From Pseudomonas gingeri (GTDB taxonomy: Bacteria > Pseudomonadota > Gammaproteobacteria > Pseudomonadales > Pseudomonadaceae): a stretch of DNA of 61,156 bases. The translations under genes and the position numbers were made by a program. This document shows positions 33,447-42,574 of this stretch, piece after piece. Position 1 is the stretch's first letter; each line of letters opens with the position of its first letter. Location: contig NZ_JACAQA010000014.1 of assembly GCF_013385425.1 (NCBI RefSeq), positions 1 to 61,156 on the forward strand, given 5' to 3'. The notes under the pieces are model-generated. The model saw only the letters and a list, made by a program, of their open reading frames with translations, was not told the DNA's origin and ran no database searches.

Positions 33447-34712
33447 ATGTATCTGTTTCGTCTGGCCCTGGCCAGCCTGGCCAACCGCCGCTTCACCGCC
33501 CTGCTCACGGCCTTCGCCATCGCCCTGTCGGTCTGCCTGCTGCTGGCCGTGGAGCGCGTGCGCACCGAAGCCCGCGCCAGCTTCGCCAGCACCATCAGTG
33601 GCACCGACCTGATTGTCGGCGCCCGCTCGGGTTCGGTGAACCTGCTGCTGTACTCGGTGTTTCGCATCGGCAACGCCACCAACAACATCCGTTGGGACAG
33701 CTTCGAGCACTTCGCCAATAACCCGAAAGTGAAGTGGGCGATCCCGATGTCCCTCGGCGACTCCCACCGCGGCTACCGCGTACTGGGCACCAGCGAGGCC
33801 TATTTCGAGCATTACCAGTACGGCCACCAGCAGAACCTGCAACTGGCCGAAGGCCGCCCGTTCGCCACCGATCCGTTCGAGGTGGTGCTCGGCGCCGAAG
33901 TGGCCGACGCCCTGCACTACAAGCTTGGCGACAAGCTGGTGCTGGCCCATGGCGTGGCCGCCATCAGCCTGGTCAAGCATGACGACAAGCCCTTCACCGT
34001 GGTCGGCATCCTCAAACGCACCGGCACGCCGGTGGACCGCACGCTGCATATCAGCCTCGGCGGCATGGAGGCGATCCACATCGATTGGCACGACGGCGTA
34101 CCGGCCCATGGTGCCGGACGCATCAGCGCCGACCAGGCCCGCAATATGGACCTGACGCCGCAAGCCATCACCGCCTTCATGCTCGGCCTGAACAACAAGG
34201 TGTCGACCTTCGCCCTGCAACGGGAGATCAACGAATTCCGGGGCGAGCCGATGCTGGCGATCCTCCCGGGCGTGGCCTTGCAGGAGCTGTGGAGCTTGAT
34301 GGGCACGGCGGAAAAGGCGCTGTTCGTGGTCTCACTGTTCGTGGTCCTGACCGGTTTGATCGGCATGCTCACGGCGATCCTCACCAGCCTCAACGAGCGG
34401 CGCCGGGAGATGGCGATCCTGCGCTCGGTGGGCGCACGGCCTTGGCATATCGCCAGTCTGCTGATACTGGAAGCCTTTGCCCTGGCCTTGTCCGGGGTAG
34501 TGGCCGGGCTCGGCCTGTTGTACCTGTGCATCGCCCTGGCCCAGGGGTATGTGCAGTCGAATTACGGGTTGTACCTGCCGCTGTCCTGGCCAAGCGAATA
34601 TGAATGGACGCTGCTCGGCGGTATCCTCGTCGCCGCCCTGTTGATGGGCAGCGTGCCGGCGTGGCGCGCCTATCGACAATCCCTGGCCGATGGCCTGTCC
34701 ATCCGTTTATGA
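33447..34712 (+). CDS. FtsX/MacB-type ABC permease
   Basis: A 421-residue permease with one N-terminal membrane helix (RRFTALLTAFAIALSVCLLLAV), a periplasmic domain and three C-terminal helices (FVVSLFVVLTGLIGMLTAIL; ILEAFALALSGVVAGLGLLYL; LLGGILVAALLMGSVPAW). The conserved loop LNERRREMAILRSVGARP is typical of the type VII (mechanotransmission) superfamily. Such systems move or extract molecules within the periplasm. Partner genes are the ATPase upstream and the DUF3299 protein downstream. Confidence 0.85.
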   Translation: MYLFRLALASLANRRFTALLTAFAIALSVCLLLAVERVRTEARASFASTISGTDLIVGARSGSVNLLLYSVFRIGNATNNIRWDSFEHFANNPKVKWAIPMSLGDSHRGYRVLGTSEAYFEHYQYGHQQNLQLAEGRPFATDPFEVVLGAEVADALHYKLGDKLVLAHGVAAISLVKHDDKPFTVVGILKRTGTPVDRTLHISLGGMEAIHIDWHDGVPAHGAGRISADQARNMDLTPQAITAFMLGLNNKVSTFALQREINEFRGEPMLAILPGVALQELWSLMGTAEKALFVVSLFVVLTGLIGMLTAILTSLNERRREMAILRSVGARPWHIASLLILEAFALALSGVVAGLGLLYLCIALAQGYVQSNYGLYLPLSWPSEYEWTLLGGILVAALLMGSVPAWRAYRQSLADGLSIRL

Positions 34713-34720
34713 GTGTTGCG

Positions 34721-35254
34721 ATGAAGAATAAAGTCCTGGCCGCTGTGCTGCTGGCGCTGTCCGTGGTGACGGCCACGCCGTTGTGGGCCGATGACAAGCC
34801 CAAGGAACTGGCCTGGCAGGACATGATTCCGCCCGATGCGCCGCCGGAAATCCCGCAGATGACGCCGCTGCATGACCTGTCGAAAATCGGCAGCATGAAC
34901 ATCGAGGCGGCACCGGCGGCCAAGCAGTCGCTGCCCGATGCGCCGGTGGTCAAGGCGCTGGACGGCCAGCATGTGCGCCTGCCGGGGTATATCGTACCGT
35001 TGGAAGTGAGCGAGGAAGGGCGGACCACGGAGTTTCTGCTGGTACCGTACTTCGGCGCCTGCATCCATGTGCCGCCACCGCCGTCGAACCAGATCGTGCA
35101 TGTGACCAGTGAGTTGGGGGTCAAGGTCGACGAGTTGTACCAGCCGTACTGGATTGAAGGTGACATGCAGGTCAAGCAGAGCACCAGCGACCTGGCGGAT
35201 GCGGGGTACAGCATGGAGGCGCAGAAGATCTACGTGTACGAATTACCGGAGTAA
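34721..35254 (+). CDS. DUF3299 secreted protein of the zinc operon
   Basis: Start ATG 34721 (MKNKVLAAVLLALSVVTATPLWA, signal peptide); ATG 34709, which overlaps the permease stop, is an alternative. The 177-residue protein has the DUF3299 core LPGYIVPLEVSEEGRTTEFL and FGACIHVPPPPSNQIVHV with a conserved Cys and His that could hold metal. Last gene of the operon DUF2796-ATPase-permease-DUF3299, matching PA4063-PA4066 in order. Confidence 0.82.
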   Translation: MKNKVLAAVLLALSVVTATPLWADDKPKELAWQDMIPPDAPPEIPQMTPLHDLSKIGSMNIEAAPAAKQSLPDAPVVKALDGQHVRLPGYIVPLEVSEEGRTTEFLLVPYFGACIHVPPPPSNQIVHVTSELGVKVDELYQPYWIEGDMQVKQSTSDLADAGYSMEAQKIYVYELPE

Positions 35255-35283
35255 GGCTGGTCGCCCAGCGGTGCCTGGTCGGA

Positions 35284-35381
35284 CCTCTTCGCGGGCAAGC
35301 CCTGCTCCTACAGGATTAGGATCTGCTCAAGGTTTTGTGACCGACATGAAACTGTAGGAGCAGGGCTTGCCCGCGAAGAGG
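35284..35381. repeat. REPIN with 30-bp perfect arms
   Basis: Left arm 35284-35313 and right arm 35352-35381 are exact reverse complements (ctgtaggagcagggcttgcc... type). Located between the DUF3299 gene and oprG. Confidence 0.85.
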
Positions 35382-35433
35382 CCGGCAGCCCCCCCACAAA
35401 AGTTCCCGACTCGCCCCCGCCATTGGCCTTTCA

Positions 35434-35447
35434 TTGAGCTGAGTCAA
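35434..35447 (+). promoter_or_regulatory. Anr/FNR-type box upstream of oprG
   Basis: TTGAGCTGAGTCAA keeps the FNR-family core TTGA-N6-TCAA. It lies 66 bp before the oprG ATG, a spacing suited to activation about 41 bases upstream of a start near 35482. OprG of P. aeruginosa is reported to be raised by low oxygen through Anr. Confidence 0.55.
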
Positions 35448-35512
35448 CGACCGGCCCGGGGCGCTCATTACCATTGGACACAGTGAATTCAAAACGTCCT
35501 TTGGAGCCCCCC

Positions 35513-36196
35513 ATGCACAAGTCCCTGCTCAGCGCCTCTCTCGTTGCGCTCGCCCTCGCCGCGCCCCTTGCCCACGCCCACCAGGCCGGTGATTTCATCG
35601 TCCGTGCCGGTACCGCCACCGTTTCGCCCAACGACAGCAGCGGCGATCTGAAACTCGACGGCACGCGAATCTCCGGCACCAAAGCCACGGTGGACAGCGA
35701 TACCCAGTTGGGCCTGGCCTTTGCCTACATGTTCACCGACCATATCGGCCTGGAATTGCTGGCCGCCACGCCGTTCCACCACGAAGTGTCGGTCAAGGGC
35801 CTCGGCCCGGCGCTGGACGGCCAACTGGGGGATATCAAGCAACTGCCACCGACCCTGTCGCTGCAGTACTACCCACTGGATGCCGCCTCGAAGTTCCAGC
35901 CTTATGGTGGTATCGGCATCAACTACACCATGTTCTTCGGTGAAGACCTGACCAGCCAGCGCAAGGACGAAGGCTTCAGCAACCTGAAGCTGCAGAACTC
36001 GGTAGGCCTGGCCGGGCAACTGGGCTTCGACTACATGCTCACTGACCGCATGCTGCTCAACGCCTCGGTCTGGTACGTGGACATCGACACCAAGGCCACC
36101 GTCGACGGCCCGACCGCCCTGGGCGTCGGCCAGACCAAGGTGGATGTGAAAGTCGATCCGTGGGTCTACATGGTCGGTATCGGCTACAAGTTCTAG
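35513..36196 (+). CDS. oprG: OmpW-family outer membrane protein OprG
   Basis: An eight-stranded outer-membrane barrel of the OmpW family, 227 residues. Start set at ATG 35513 with GGAG upstream and a signal peptide (MHKSLLSASLVALALAAPLAHA). The mature protein begins HQAGDFIVRAGTATVSPND and has the OmpW-typical DTQLGLAFAYMFTDHIGLELLAATPF; it ends in YKF, with the terminal Phe of barrel proteins. Proposed roles are diffusion of small hydrophobic molecules or amino acids. It adjoins the zinc operon as in P. aeruginosa. Confidence 0.9.
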   Translation: MHKSLLSASLVALALAAPLAHAHQAGDFIVRAGTATVSPNDSSGDLKLDGTRISGTKATVDSDTQLGLAFAYMFTDHIGLELLAATPFHHEVSVKGLGPALDGQLGDIKQLPPTLSLQYYPLDAASKFQPYGGIGINYTMFFGEDLTSQRKDEGFSNLKLQNSVGLAGQLGFDYMLTDRMLLNASVWYVDIDTKATVDGPTALGVGQTKVDVKVDPWVYMVGIGYKF

Positions 36197-36225
36197 GCAG
36201 AACCCGCTTTCCATCACCCCATGAA

Positions 36226-36250
36226 AAAGGCGCCGGGATCAGGCGCCTTT
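36226..36250 (+). terminator. Terminator of oprG
   Basis: Arms aaaggcgcc (36226-36234) and ggcgccttt (36242-36250), followed by ctcattt. Thirty bases after the oprG stop; the A/T flanks let it serve the convergent epimerase gene too. Confidence 0.8.
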
Positions 36251-36270
36251 CTCATTTCAGATGATCGATC

Positions 36271-37200
36271 TCAACGCCCCAGCAAACGCGCCAGGCCGAC
36301 ACTCATGGGCGTCGGCTCGGCCAGGACGAAACGCTCCAGCATCCGCTGGTTATTCGCCCGCGAATGGCGAATATCGCCAGAACGCGCCGGCTCGTAGGTC
36401 ACCGGCGGCAGTGCGCCGACCACCTCGCCCAGCGCCATCAGCACCTGCTTGAGCGTCGTAGCCCGGTTCAGGCCGACGTTGATCGCGCCTTCCTGCACCT
36501 GCGGCGCCTCAAGCGCCTGCAGCAGGATCTGCACCAGATCGCCAACGTAGATAAAGTCCCGGGTCTGCTCGCCATCGCCGAAGATGGTGATCGGCAACCC
36601 CTTCAACGCCCGCTCGCAGAAAATACTGATCACCCCGGAATACGGCGAGGACGGATCCTGGCGCGGCCCGAAGACGTTGAAGAAACGGAAGATCACCGGC
36701 TCCAGGCCATGCTGGCGGCGGTAGAAGTCCAGGTACTGCTCGCTGGCCAGCTTGTCCGAGGCATAGGGTGTCAGCGGCGACTTGGCGGTGTCCTCGATGA
36801 TCGACTCGCCCTCGCCGTTATTGCCGTAGACCGCCGCGCTGGAGGCGAACAACACCCGCTTGACGCCCGTCTGGCGCATGGCCTCGCAAACATTCAGCGT
36901 GCCGATGAAATTGCTCTGGTGGGTCCGCACCGGGTCCTCCACCGAAGCCTGCACCGAAGCCACCGCCGCCAGGTGCACCACGGCCTGACAGCCACGCATG
37001 ACTTGTGTCACCAAGGCGGCATCGGCCACATCGCCCTCAATCAGTTCGACTCGCGGATTGTCCAGGGCCAGGTTGCCGCGTTTGCCGGTGGATAGGTCAT
37101 CGAGGATACGCAGCGAGTAACCTTGCTCCAGCAGTGCTTCGGCCAGGTTCGAGCCGATGAAGCCGGCGCCGCCGGTGATAAGAATGGGGGCATCAGCCAT
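36271..37200 (-). CDS. NAD-dependent epimerase/dehydratase (extended SDR)
   Basis: A 309-residue sugar-nucleotide enzyme of the UDP-glucose 4-epimerase type. Start ATG 37200 (MADAPILITGGAGFIGSNL). Rossmann motif GGAGFIG, active-site Ser in FASSAAVYG and YASDK as the YxxxK pair; FRFFNVFGPRQDPSSPYSGVISIF is typical of the family. It overlaps the gene upstream by eight bases, so the two are one operon, perhaps making a surface sugar. The exact substrate is not deducible. Confidence 0.85.
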   Translation of the reverse strand: MADAPILITGGAGFIGSNLAEALLEQGYSLRILDDLSTGKRGNLALDNPRVELIEGDVADAALVTQVMRGCQAVVHLAAVASVQASVEDPVRTHQSNFIGTLNVCEAMRQTGVKRVLFASSAAVYGNNGEGESIIEDTAKSPLTPYASDKLASEQYLDFYRRQHGLEPVIFRFFNVFGPRQDPSSPYSGVISIFCERALKGLPITIFGDGEQTRDFIYVGDLVQILLQALEAPQVQEGAINVGLNRATTLKQVLMALGEVVGALPPVTYEPARSGDIRHSRANNQRMLERFVLAEPTPMSVGLARLLGR

Positions 37201-38077
37201 GACGATAGAACCTGTCGAGTAGCGCCGGCAACCCCGCACGCCAGGCGCGCGGCTTGATGCCGAAGGTATGGAGGATTTTCTTGCAGGCCAGCACCGCGTG
37301 CTGCGGCTCTTCCGCCGCATCTGGACGCGCGGCATGAGCCTGGGCGGTAGGCGCCTCGATCGCCAGCGGGTGCAACTGCCGGGCTTCGGTGAGAATCGCC
37401 TGCCCCAGGGCCAGCGGCGTGGTCGCCTCGTGGCCGGCGTAGTGGTAGGTGCCCCACAGCGGCGCGGCACAATCGAGTTGCTTGAGCACCGAGATGATCA
37501 CCCGGGCCGCGTCGTCCACGGGCGTCGGGTTGCCACGTCGGTCATCGGCCATCAGCAGTTCGTCGGGTTTCTCGGCCCGGGCCAGGAAACGTCCGAGGGT
37601 GCCCTCGGTACTGTCGTCGAGCAACCAGCCGAAGCGCAGCAACACATGTTGCGGGCAGGTGGCGCGCACGCTCTGCTCGATCCGCCACAACGCCTGGCCA
37701 CGCAGCCCCAGGGGCACGGGTTCGTCTTTTTCGCTGTAGGCGGTGGCCCGCGAGCCGTCGAACACCCGATAACTGGAAGGTTGCAGCAGGATGATGTTGT
37801 GGTGCTGGCAAAGTTCGGCCAGCCGCTCGACCGCACGCTCCTGGTCGGCCAGGCGCGCCTCGCCGACCGTCTCCGCCTGGAACCAGTCGAAGTAGAAGGC
37901 GAGGTTGATCAACGCATCCGGACGGGTGTCGTCGAGCAGTTGCGTGAGGCTCGCGGCATCCCAGCCATCTTGTGGCGGACGGGGGGCGAGGAAACCGATG
38001 TCTTCCTCCGCACCGAGGCGAATCAGCGCCTGCCCAAGGGCATTTCCGCCGCCCAGTAACATAAGGCGCATTCGCAT
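37193..38077 (-). CDS. RmlD-like sugar-nucleotide-binding SDR protein
   Basis: A 294-residue atypical SDR with the nucleotide-binding start MRLMLLGGGNALGQALIRLG; starts ATG 38077 and ATG 38071 are both possible. It resembles dTDP-4-dehydrorhamnose reductase (RmlD), with PSSYRVFDGSRA in the position of the Ser motif. The usual YxxxK catalytic pair is not clear: the matching stretch reads LGLRGQALWRIE. It may bind rather than reduce its sugar nucleotide, or use another residue. Cotranscribed with the epimerase. Confidence 0.75.
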   Translation of the reverse strand: MRMRLMLLGGGNALGQALIRLGAEEDIGFLAPRPPQDGWDAASLTQLLDDTRPDALINLAFYFDWFQAETVGEARLADQERAVERLAELCQHHNIILLQPSSYRVFDGSRATAYSEKDEPVPLGLRGQALWRIEQSVRATCPQHVLLRFGWLLDDSTEGTLGRFLARAEKPDELLMADDRRGNPTPVDDAARVIISVLKQLDCAAPLWGTYHYAGHEATTPLALGQAILTEARQLHPLAIEAPTAQAHAARPDAAEEPQHAVLACKKILHTFGIKPRAWRAGLPALLDRFYRHG

Positions 38078-38257
38078 AGAGTCAGCAGGCCCAGGTCTGT
38101 TCAGAACGATGGTGATTGGCGGCCAGCTTGTGGCCGACCGCTGGCAATAGCCAGAATCCTTGCATTTTGCGGGTTTTGCGCGCAACCGTCACGGATAAAG
38201 TGCCAGAGAGCACCCATCGGCTTGCAACTTGGCCCGTACGACCGCATAAATAAACCC

Positions 38258-41200
38258 ATGAATCTTCCCGAATCGGCCCATGACGCCCTGGCAGGTTTCC
38301 ACCCGGCCGTCAGCGCCTGGTTTCGCAACACCTTCCCGGACGTGACCGGCGCCCAGGCCCGTGCCTGGCCGTTGATCCGCCAGCGCCGCTCGACACTGGT
38401 CGCCGCGCCCACCGGCTCCGGCAAGACCCTGACGGCCTTTCTCGCGGTAATCGACGACCTGGTTCAGCAGGGTCTGGCCCAGGGCGGCGAACTGCCGGAC
38501 GAAACCCTGATCGTCTATGTCTCGCCGCTCAAGGCACTGTCCAACGATATCCGCATCAACCTGCAAGATCCGCTGGCGGGCATCACCGCACAACTCGAAC
38601 TGCTGGGCCTGCCGCCGCTCTCAATCACCACCGCGGTGCGCACCGGCGACACCCCGCAGAACGAACGTACGCGCCTGCGCAAGACCGCGCCGCATATCCT
38701 GGTGACCACGCCGGAATCGCTTTATGTGCTGCTCGGTTCCGATTCCGGCCGACGCATGCTCGGCACCGTTCGCACGGTGATCGTCGACGAGATCCACGCC
38801 ATCGCTGCCAGCAAGCGCGGCAGCCACCTGGCCCTGAGCCTGGAGCGTTTGCAGGCATTGTGTGGCGAGTCGTTGCTGCGTATCGGCCTGTCCGCCACTC
38901 AAAAGCCCATCGATGCGGTGTCGCGCTTTCTGGTGGGCAGCAGCCGCACCTGCGAAATCATCGATATCGGCCACGCCCGCCCCCGCGACTTGGGCATCGA
39001 GGTGCCTCCCGTACCGCTGACGGCGGTGATGGCCAACGATGTCTGGGAGCTGGTCTACGAACGCCTGGCCGAACTGGCCCGGCAGCACCGCACCACGCTG
39101 ATTTTCGTCAATACCCGACGCCTGGCCGAACGCCTGGCCCGGCACTTGAGCGAGCGCCTGGGCAAGGAGGCGGTGGCCGCCCACCATGGCAGCCTGGCCA
39201 AGGAACAGCGCCTGGATGCCGAACAACGGCTCAAGCGCGGCGAACTGCAGGTGCTGATCGCCACCGCCTCGCTGGAACTGGGGATCGATATCGGCGAGGT
39301 GGAACTGGTCTGCCAGATCGGCTCGCCACGCTCCATCGCGGCCTTTCTGCAACGGGTCGGACGCTCCGGCCACCAGGTCGGCGGCACGCCCAAAGGTCGG
39401 CTGTTCGCCACTTCGCGGGACGAACTGATCGAGTGCGCCGCCCTGCTCGACTGCGTGCGCCGGGGCGAACTGGACACCTTGCTGATTCCCCGCGCGCCGC
39501 TGGACGTGCTGGCCCAGCAGATCGTCGCCGAGGTCAGTTGCCAGGAATGGCAGGAACAGCCGCTGCTGGAACTGATCCGCCGCGCCGCGCCCTATGCCGA
39601 GCTGGACGAGGCCCACTATCAGGCGCTGCTGCGGATGCTCGCCGAAGGGTTCAACAGTCGACAGGGTCTGCGCAGCGCCTATATTCACCGCGATGCCCTG
39701 AACCAGAGCCTGCGCGGCCGCCGTGGCAGCCAACTGACCGCCCTCACCAGCGGCGGGACCATCCCGGACAACGCCGACTACAGCGTGCTGCTCGAACCCC
39801 AGGCCCTGAATATCGGCACGGTGCATGAGGACTTCGCGGTGGAAAGCATCGCCGGCGATGTGTTCCAGCTGGGCAACAGTTCCTATCGCATCCTGCGGGT
39901 CGAGACCGGCAAGGTGCGGGTCGAGGATGCCCACGGCCAGCCGCCGAGCATTCCGTTCTGGCTCGGCGAGGCACCGGGGCGCAGTGCAGAGCTGTCCTTC
40001 GCCGTGGCGCGCCTGCAGGCCCATCTGGATAAATTGCTGGGCGCCACACCGGGAGACTTGCAGCCGAGCCTCGACTGGCTGCGCCAGACCCTCGGCCTGG
40101 ACCCGGCCAGCGCCGAACAGATCGTCGAGTACCTGGCCCGCGCCCGGCAAAGCCTCGGTGCCCTGCCCTCGCAGGACACCCTGATCATGGAGCGTTTCTT
40201 CGACGAGTCCGGCGGCACCCAGTTGGTGATCCACACACCGTTCGGCAGCCGGATCAACCGCGCCTGGGGCCTGGCCTTGCGCAAGCGTTTCTGCCGCACC
40301 TTCAACTTCGAATTGCAGGCTGCCGCCAGCGAAGACGCCATCGTGCTGTCGCTGTCCACCAGCCACAGCTTTGCCCTGGACGAGGTCTGGCGTTACCTCA
40401 ACAGCCGCACGGCCGAACACATCTTGATCCAGGCCGTGCTCGACGCCCCTTTATTTGGCGTGCGCTGGCGCTGGAATGCCGGGGTCGCGCTGGCGCTGCC
40501 GCGTTTTGTCGGCGGACGCAAGGTGGCGCCGCAGATCCAGCGGATGAAAAGCGAAGACCTGACCGCCTGCGTCTTCCCGGACCAGATCGCCTGCCTGGAA
40601 AACCTTGCCGGCGAGCGCGAGATTCCCGACCACCCGCTGGTGGAACAGACCCTCGACGACTGCCTGCACGAGGCCATGGACTGCGAAGGCTGGCTGGCCC
40701 TGTTGCGGCGCATGGAGGCCAGCGACGTGCGGCTGATCGCCCGCGACCTGCCGGCGCCCTCGCCCCTGGCGGCGGAAATTCTCAGCGCCCGGCCGTACAC
40801 CTTTCTCGACGATGCACCGCTGGAAGAGCGTCGCACCCAGGCGGTGCTGAACCGTCGCTGGAGCGATCCCACCAGCACCGACGACCTCGGCGCCTTGGAT
40901 GCCGAAGCCATCCGGGCCGTGGCCGAGGAAGCCTGGCCCGCACCGAACGGCGAGGATGAAATGCATGAGGCGTTGATGAGCCTGGCCGCGATCACCGACG
41001 CCGAAGCCCAGGCCAATCCCTCGTGGTCAGCCTGGCTGGCGGTGCTCGCGGTACAAGGTCGCGCCACACGTTTGCAAGTCGATAAATCCCACGCACTGTG
41101 GACCGCCCTGGAACGCCTGACCTGCCTGCAAGCACTTTATCCACAGGCGTTGCGGCACCCGCCCTTGCAACCGCCAGTGGGTTTCGATCAGCCGTGGGAG

Positions 41201-42568
41201 GCCGATGAGGCTGCCGTCGAAGTGGTCCGCGCCCGCCTCAGCGGTTTTTCCCCGCTGACGCTGCCCGAGATCGCCGAGCCCCTGGCGCTCTCCAGCGCCA
41301 CACTGACCCAGGCCCTGGCGAAGCTGGAAAGCGAAGGTTATGTGCTGCGCGGTCAGTTCAGTCCGGGGGCACCTCGGGAACAGTGGTGCGAACGTCACCT
41401 GCTGGCGCGCATCCACCGTTACACGGTCAAGCGCCTGCGCCGGGAAATCGAGCCAGTGGCGGTGCAGGACTTCATGCGTTTCCTGTTCGACTGGCAACAC
41501 CTTTCCCCCGCCTGCCAGGGCCAGGGCAGCGCGGCCCTGGCGATGATCGTCAGCCAGTTCGAAGGCTACCCGGTTGCCGCCGGGGCCTGGGACAGCGATG
41601 TGCTGGCCGCGCGGCTCAAGGAGTATTCACCGACCTGGCTCGATGAGTTGTGTCGCTCGGGCAAGCTGGTCTGGGCCCGCCTCAGTGCCCGTGGCAAAAG
41701 CGCCAGCGCAGCCTCGCGCAGTACGCCGGTGGTGTTGCTGCCCCGGGGCCAGGTCGCGCTGTGGAGCAGCCTGACGGAACAGACGGCGGTGGAAGAGTTG
41801 TCGCCGCGCACGCAAAAGGTTCATGCCGCGCTGACGCAACAGGGCGCGCTGTTTTTCGATGAGTTGCTGCACGAGGCGCATCTGCTGCCCACCGAGCTGG
41901 AAACCGCCTTGCAGGAGTTGGTCGGCGCCGGTTGGGTAAATGCCGACAGCTTTGCCGGCTTACGGGCGCTGATCACTCCGGCCAGTAAACGCCAGGCCCG
42001 CAGTGCTCGGCGTGGGCGTGGGGCGTTTGTCGGCGGGATGGACGATGCCGGACGCTGGGCCTTGCTGCGGCGCTCCGCAGTAGTCGTGCCGACGGGTGGT
42101 TCAGTGCCAACCGAAACCCTGGAACATATCGCCATGACCTTGCTGCGGCGTTACGGCGTGGTGTTCTGGCGCTTGCTGGAGCGTGAGGCGGACTGGTTAC
42201 CGAGTTGGCGGGAATTGCTGCGTACCTTTCATCGATTGGAAGCCCGCGGCGAGATTCGTGGTGGGCGTTTTATCAGCGGTCTGGCAGGTGAGCAGTTTGC
42301 CTTGCCAGAGGCGATTCCGTTGTTGCGCGAAGTGCGTCGGCGCCCGGCGGACGGTAGCCTGATCACGGTGTGCGGCGCCGATCCGTTGAATCTGGCGGGG
42401 ACCTTGCTGCCGGGCGCCAAGGTGCCGGCGCTGGCGGGGAATCGCCTGGTGTATCGCGACGGTGTTCCGGCGGCGGCAGAGATCGCCGGGCAGCAGTCAT
42501 ATTGGCTGGAACTGGATCAGGTGGCCGCCGCCGAAGTCCGAAAAAAACTGACCCAGTACCGTCTCTGA
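38258..42568 (+). CDS. lhr: Lhr-family ATP-dependent DNA helicase
   Basis: A 1436-residue superfamily 2 helicase. Start set at ATG 38258 (MNLPESAHDALAGFHPAV). Motifs: Walker A APTGSGKT, DEIH box in VIVDEIHAIAASKRGSHLALSLERL, LSATQ (motif III), and QRVGRSGH (motif VI). The helicase core and winged helix are followed by the large C-terminal Lhr domain. It is a 3'-5' translocase linked to DNA repair. It ends six bases before the convergent channel gene, with no terminator seen between. Confidence 0.93.
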   Translation: MNLPESAHDALAGFHPAVSAWFRNTFPDVTGAQARAWPLIRQRRSTLVAAPTGSGKTLTAFLAVIDDLVQQGLAQGGELPDETLIVYVSPLKALSNDIRINLQDPLAGITAQLELLGLPPLSITTAVRTGDTPQNERTRLRKTAPHILVTTPESLYVLLGSDSGRRMLGTVRTVIVDEIHAIAASKRGSHLALSLERLQALCGESLLRIGLSATQKPIDAVSRFLVGSSRTCEIIDIGHARPRDLGIEVPPVPLTAVMANDVWELVYERLAELARQHRTTLIFVNTRRLAERLARHLSERLGKEAVAAHHGSLAKEQRLDAEQRLKRGELQVLIATASLELGIDIGEVELVCQIGSPRSIAAFLQRVGRSGHQVGGTPKGRLFATSRDELIECAALLDCVRRGELDTLLIPRAPLDVLAQQIVAEVSCQEWQEQPLLELIRRAAPYAELDEAHYQALLRMLAEGFNSRQGLRSAYIHRDALNQSLRGRRGSQLTALTSGGTIPDNADYSVLLEPQALNIGTVHEDFAVESIAGDVFQLGNSSYRILRVETGKVRVEDAHGQPPSIPFWLGEAPGRSAELSFAVARLQAHLDKLLGATPGDLQPSLDWLRQTLGLDPASAEQIVEYLARARQSLGALPSQDTLIMERFFDESGGTQLVIHTPFGSRINRAWGLALRKRFCRTFNFELQAAASEDAIVLSLSTSHSFALDEVWRYLNSRTAEHILIQAVLDAPLFGVRWRWNAGVALALPRFVGGRKVAPQIQRMKSEDLTACVFPDQIACLENLAGEREIPDHPLVEQTLDDCLHEAMDCEGWLALLRRMEASDVRLIARDLPAPSPLAAEILSARPYTFLDDAPLEERRTQAVLNRRWSDPTSTDDLGALDAEAIRAVAEEAWPAPNGEDEMHEALMSLAAITDAEAQANPSWSAWLAVLAVQGRATRLQVDKSHALWTALERLTCLQALYPQALRHPPLQPPVGFDQPWEADEAAVEVVRARLSGFSPLTLPEIAEPLALSSATLTQALAKLESEGYVLRGQFSPGAPREQWCERHLLARIHRYTVKRLRREIEPVAVQDFMRFLFDWQHLSPACQGQGSAALAMIVSQFEGYPVAAGAWDSDVLAARLKEYSPTWLDELCRSGKLVWARLSARGKSASAASRSTPVVLLPRGQVALWSSLTEQTAVEELSPRTQKVHAALTQQGALFFDELLHEAHLLPTELETALQELVGAGWVNADSFAGLRALITPASKRQARSARRGRGAFVGGMDDAGRWALLRRSAVVVPTGGSVPTETLEHIAMTLLRRYGVVFWRLLEREADWLPSWRELLRTFHRLEARGEIRGGRFISGLAGEQFALPEAIPLLREVRRRPADGSLITVCGADPLNLAGTLLPGAKVPALAGNRLVYRDGVPAAAEIAGQQSYWLELDQVAAAEVRKKLTQYRL

Positions 42569-42574
42569 AAACGC

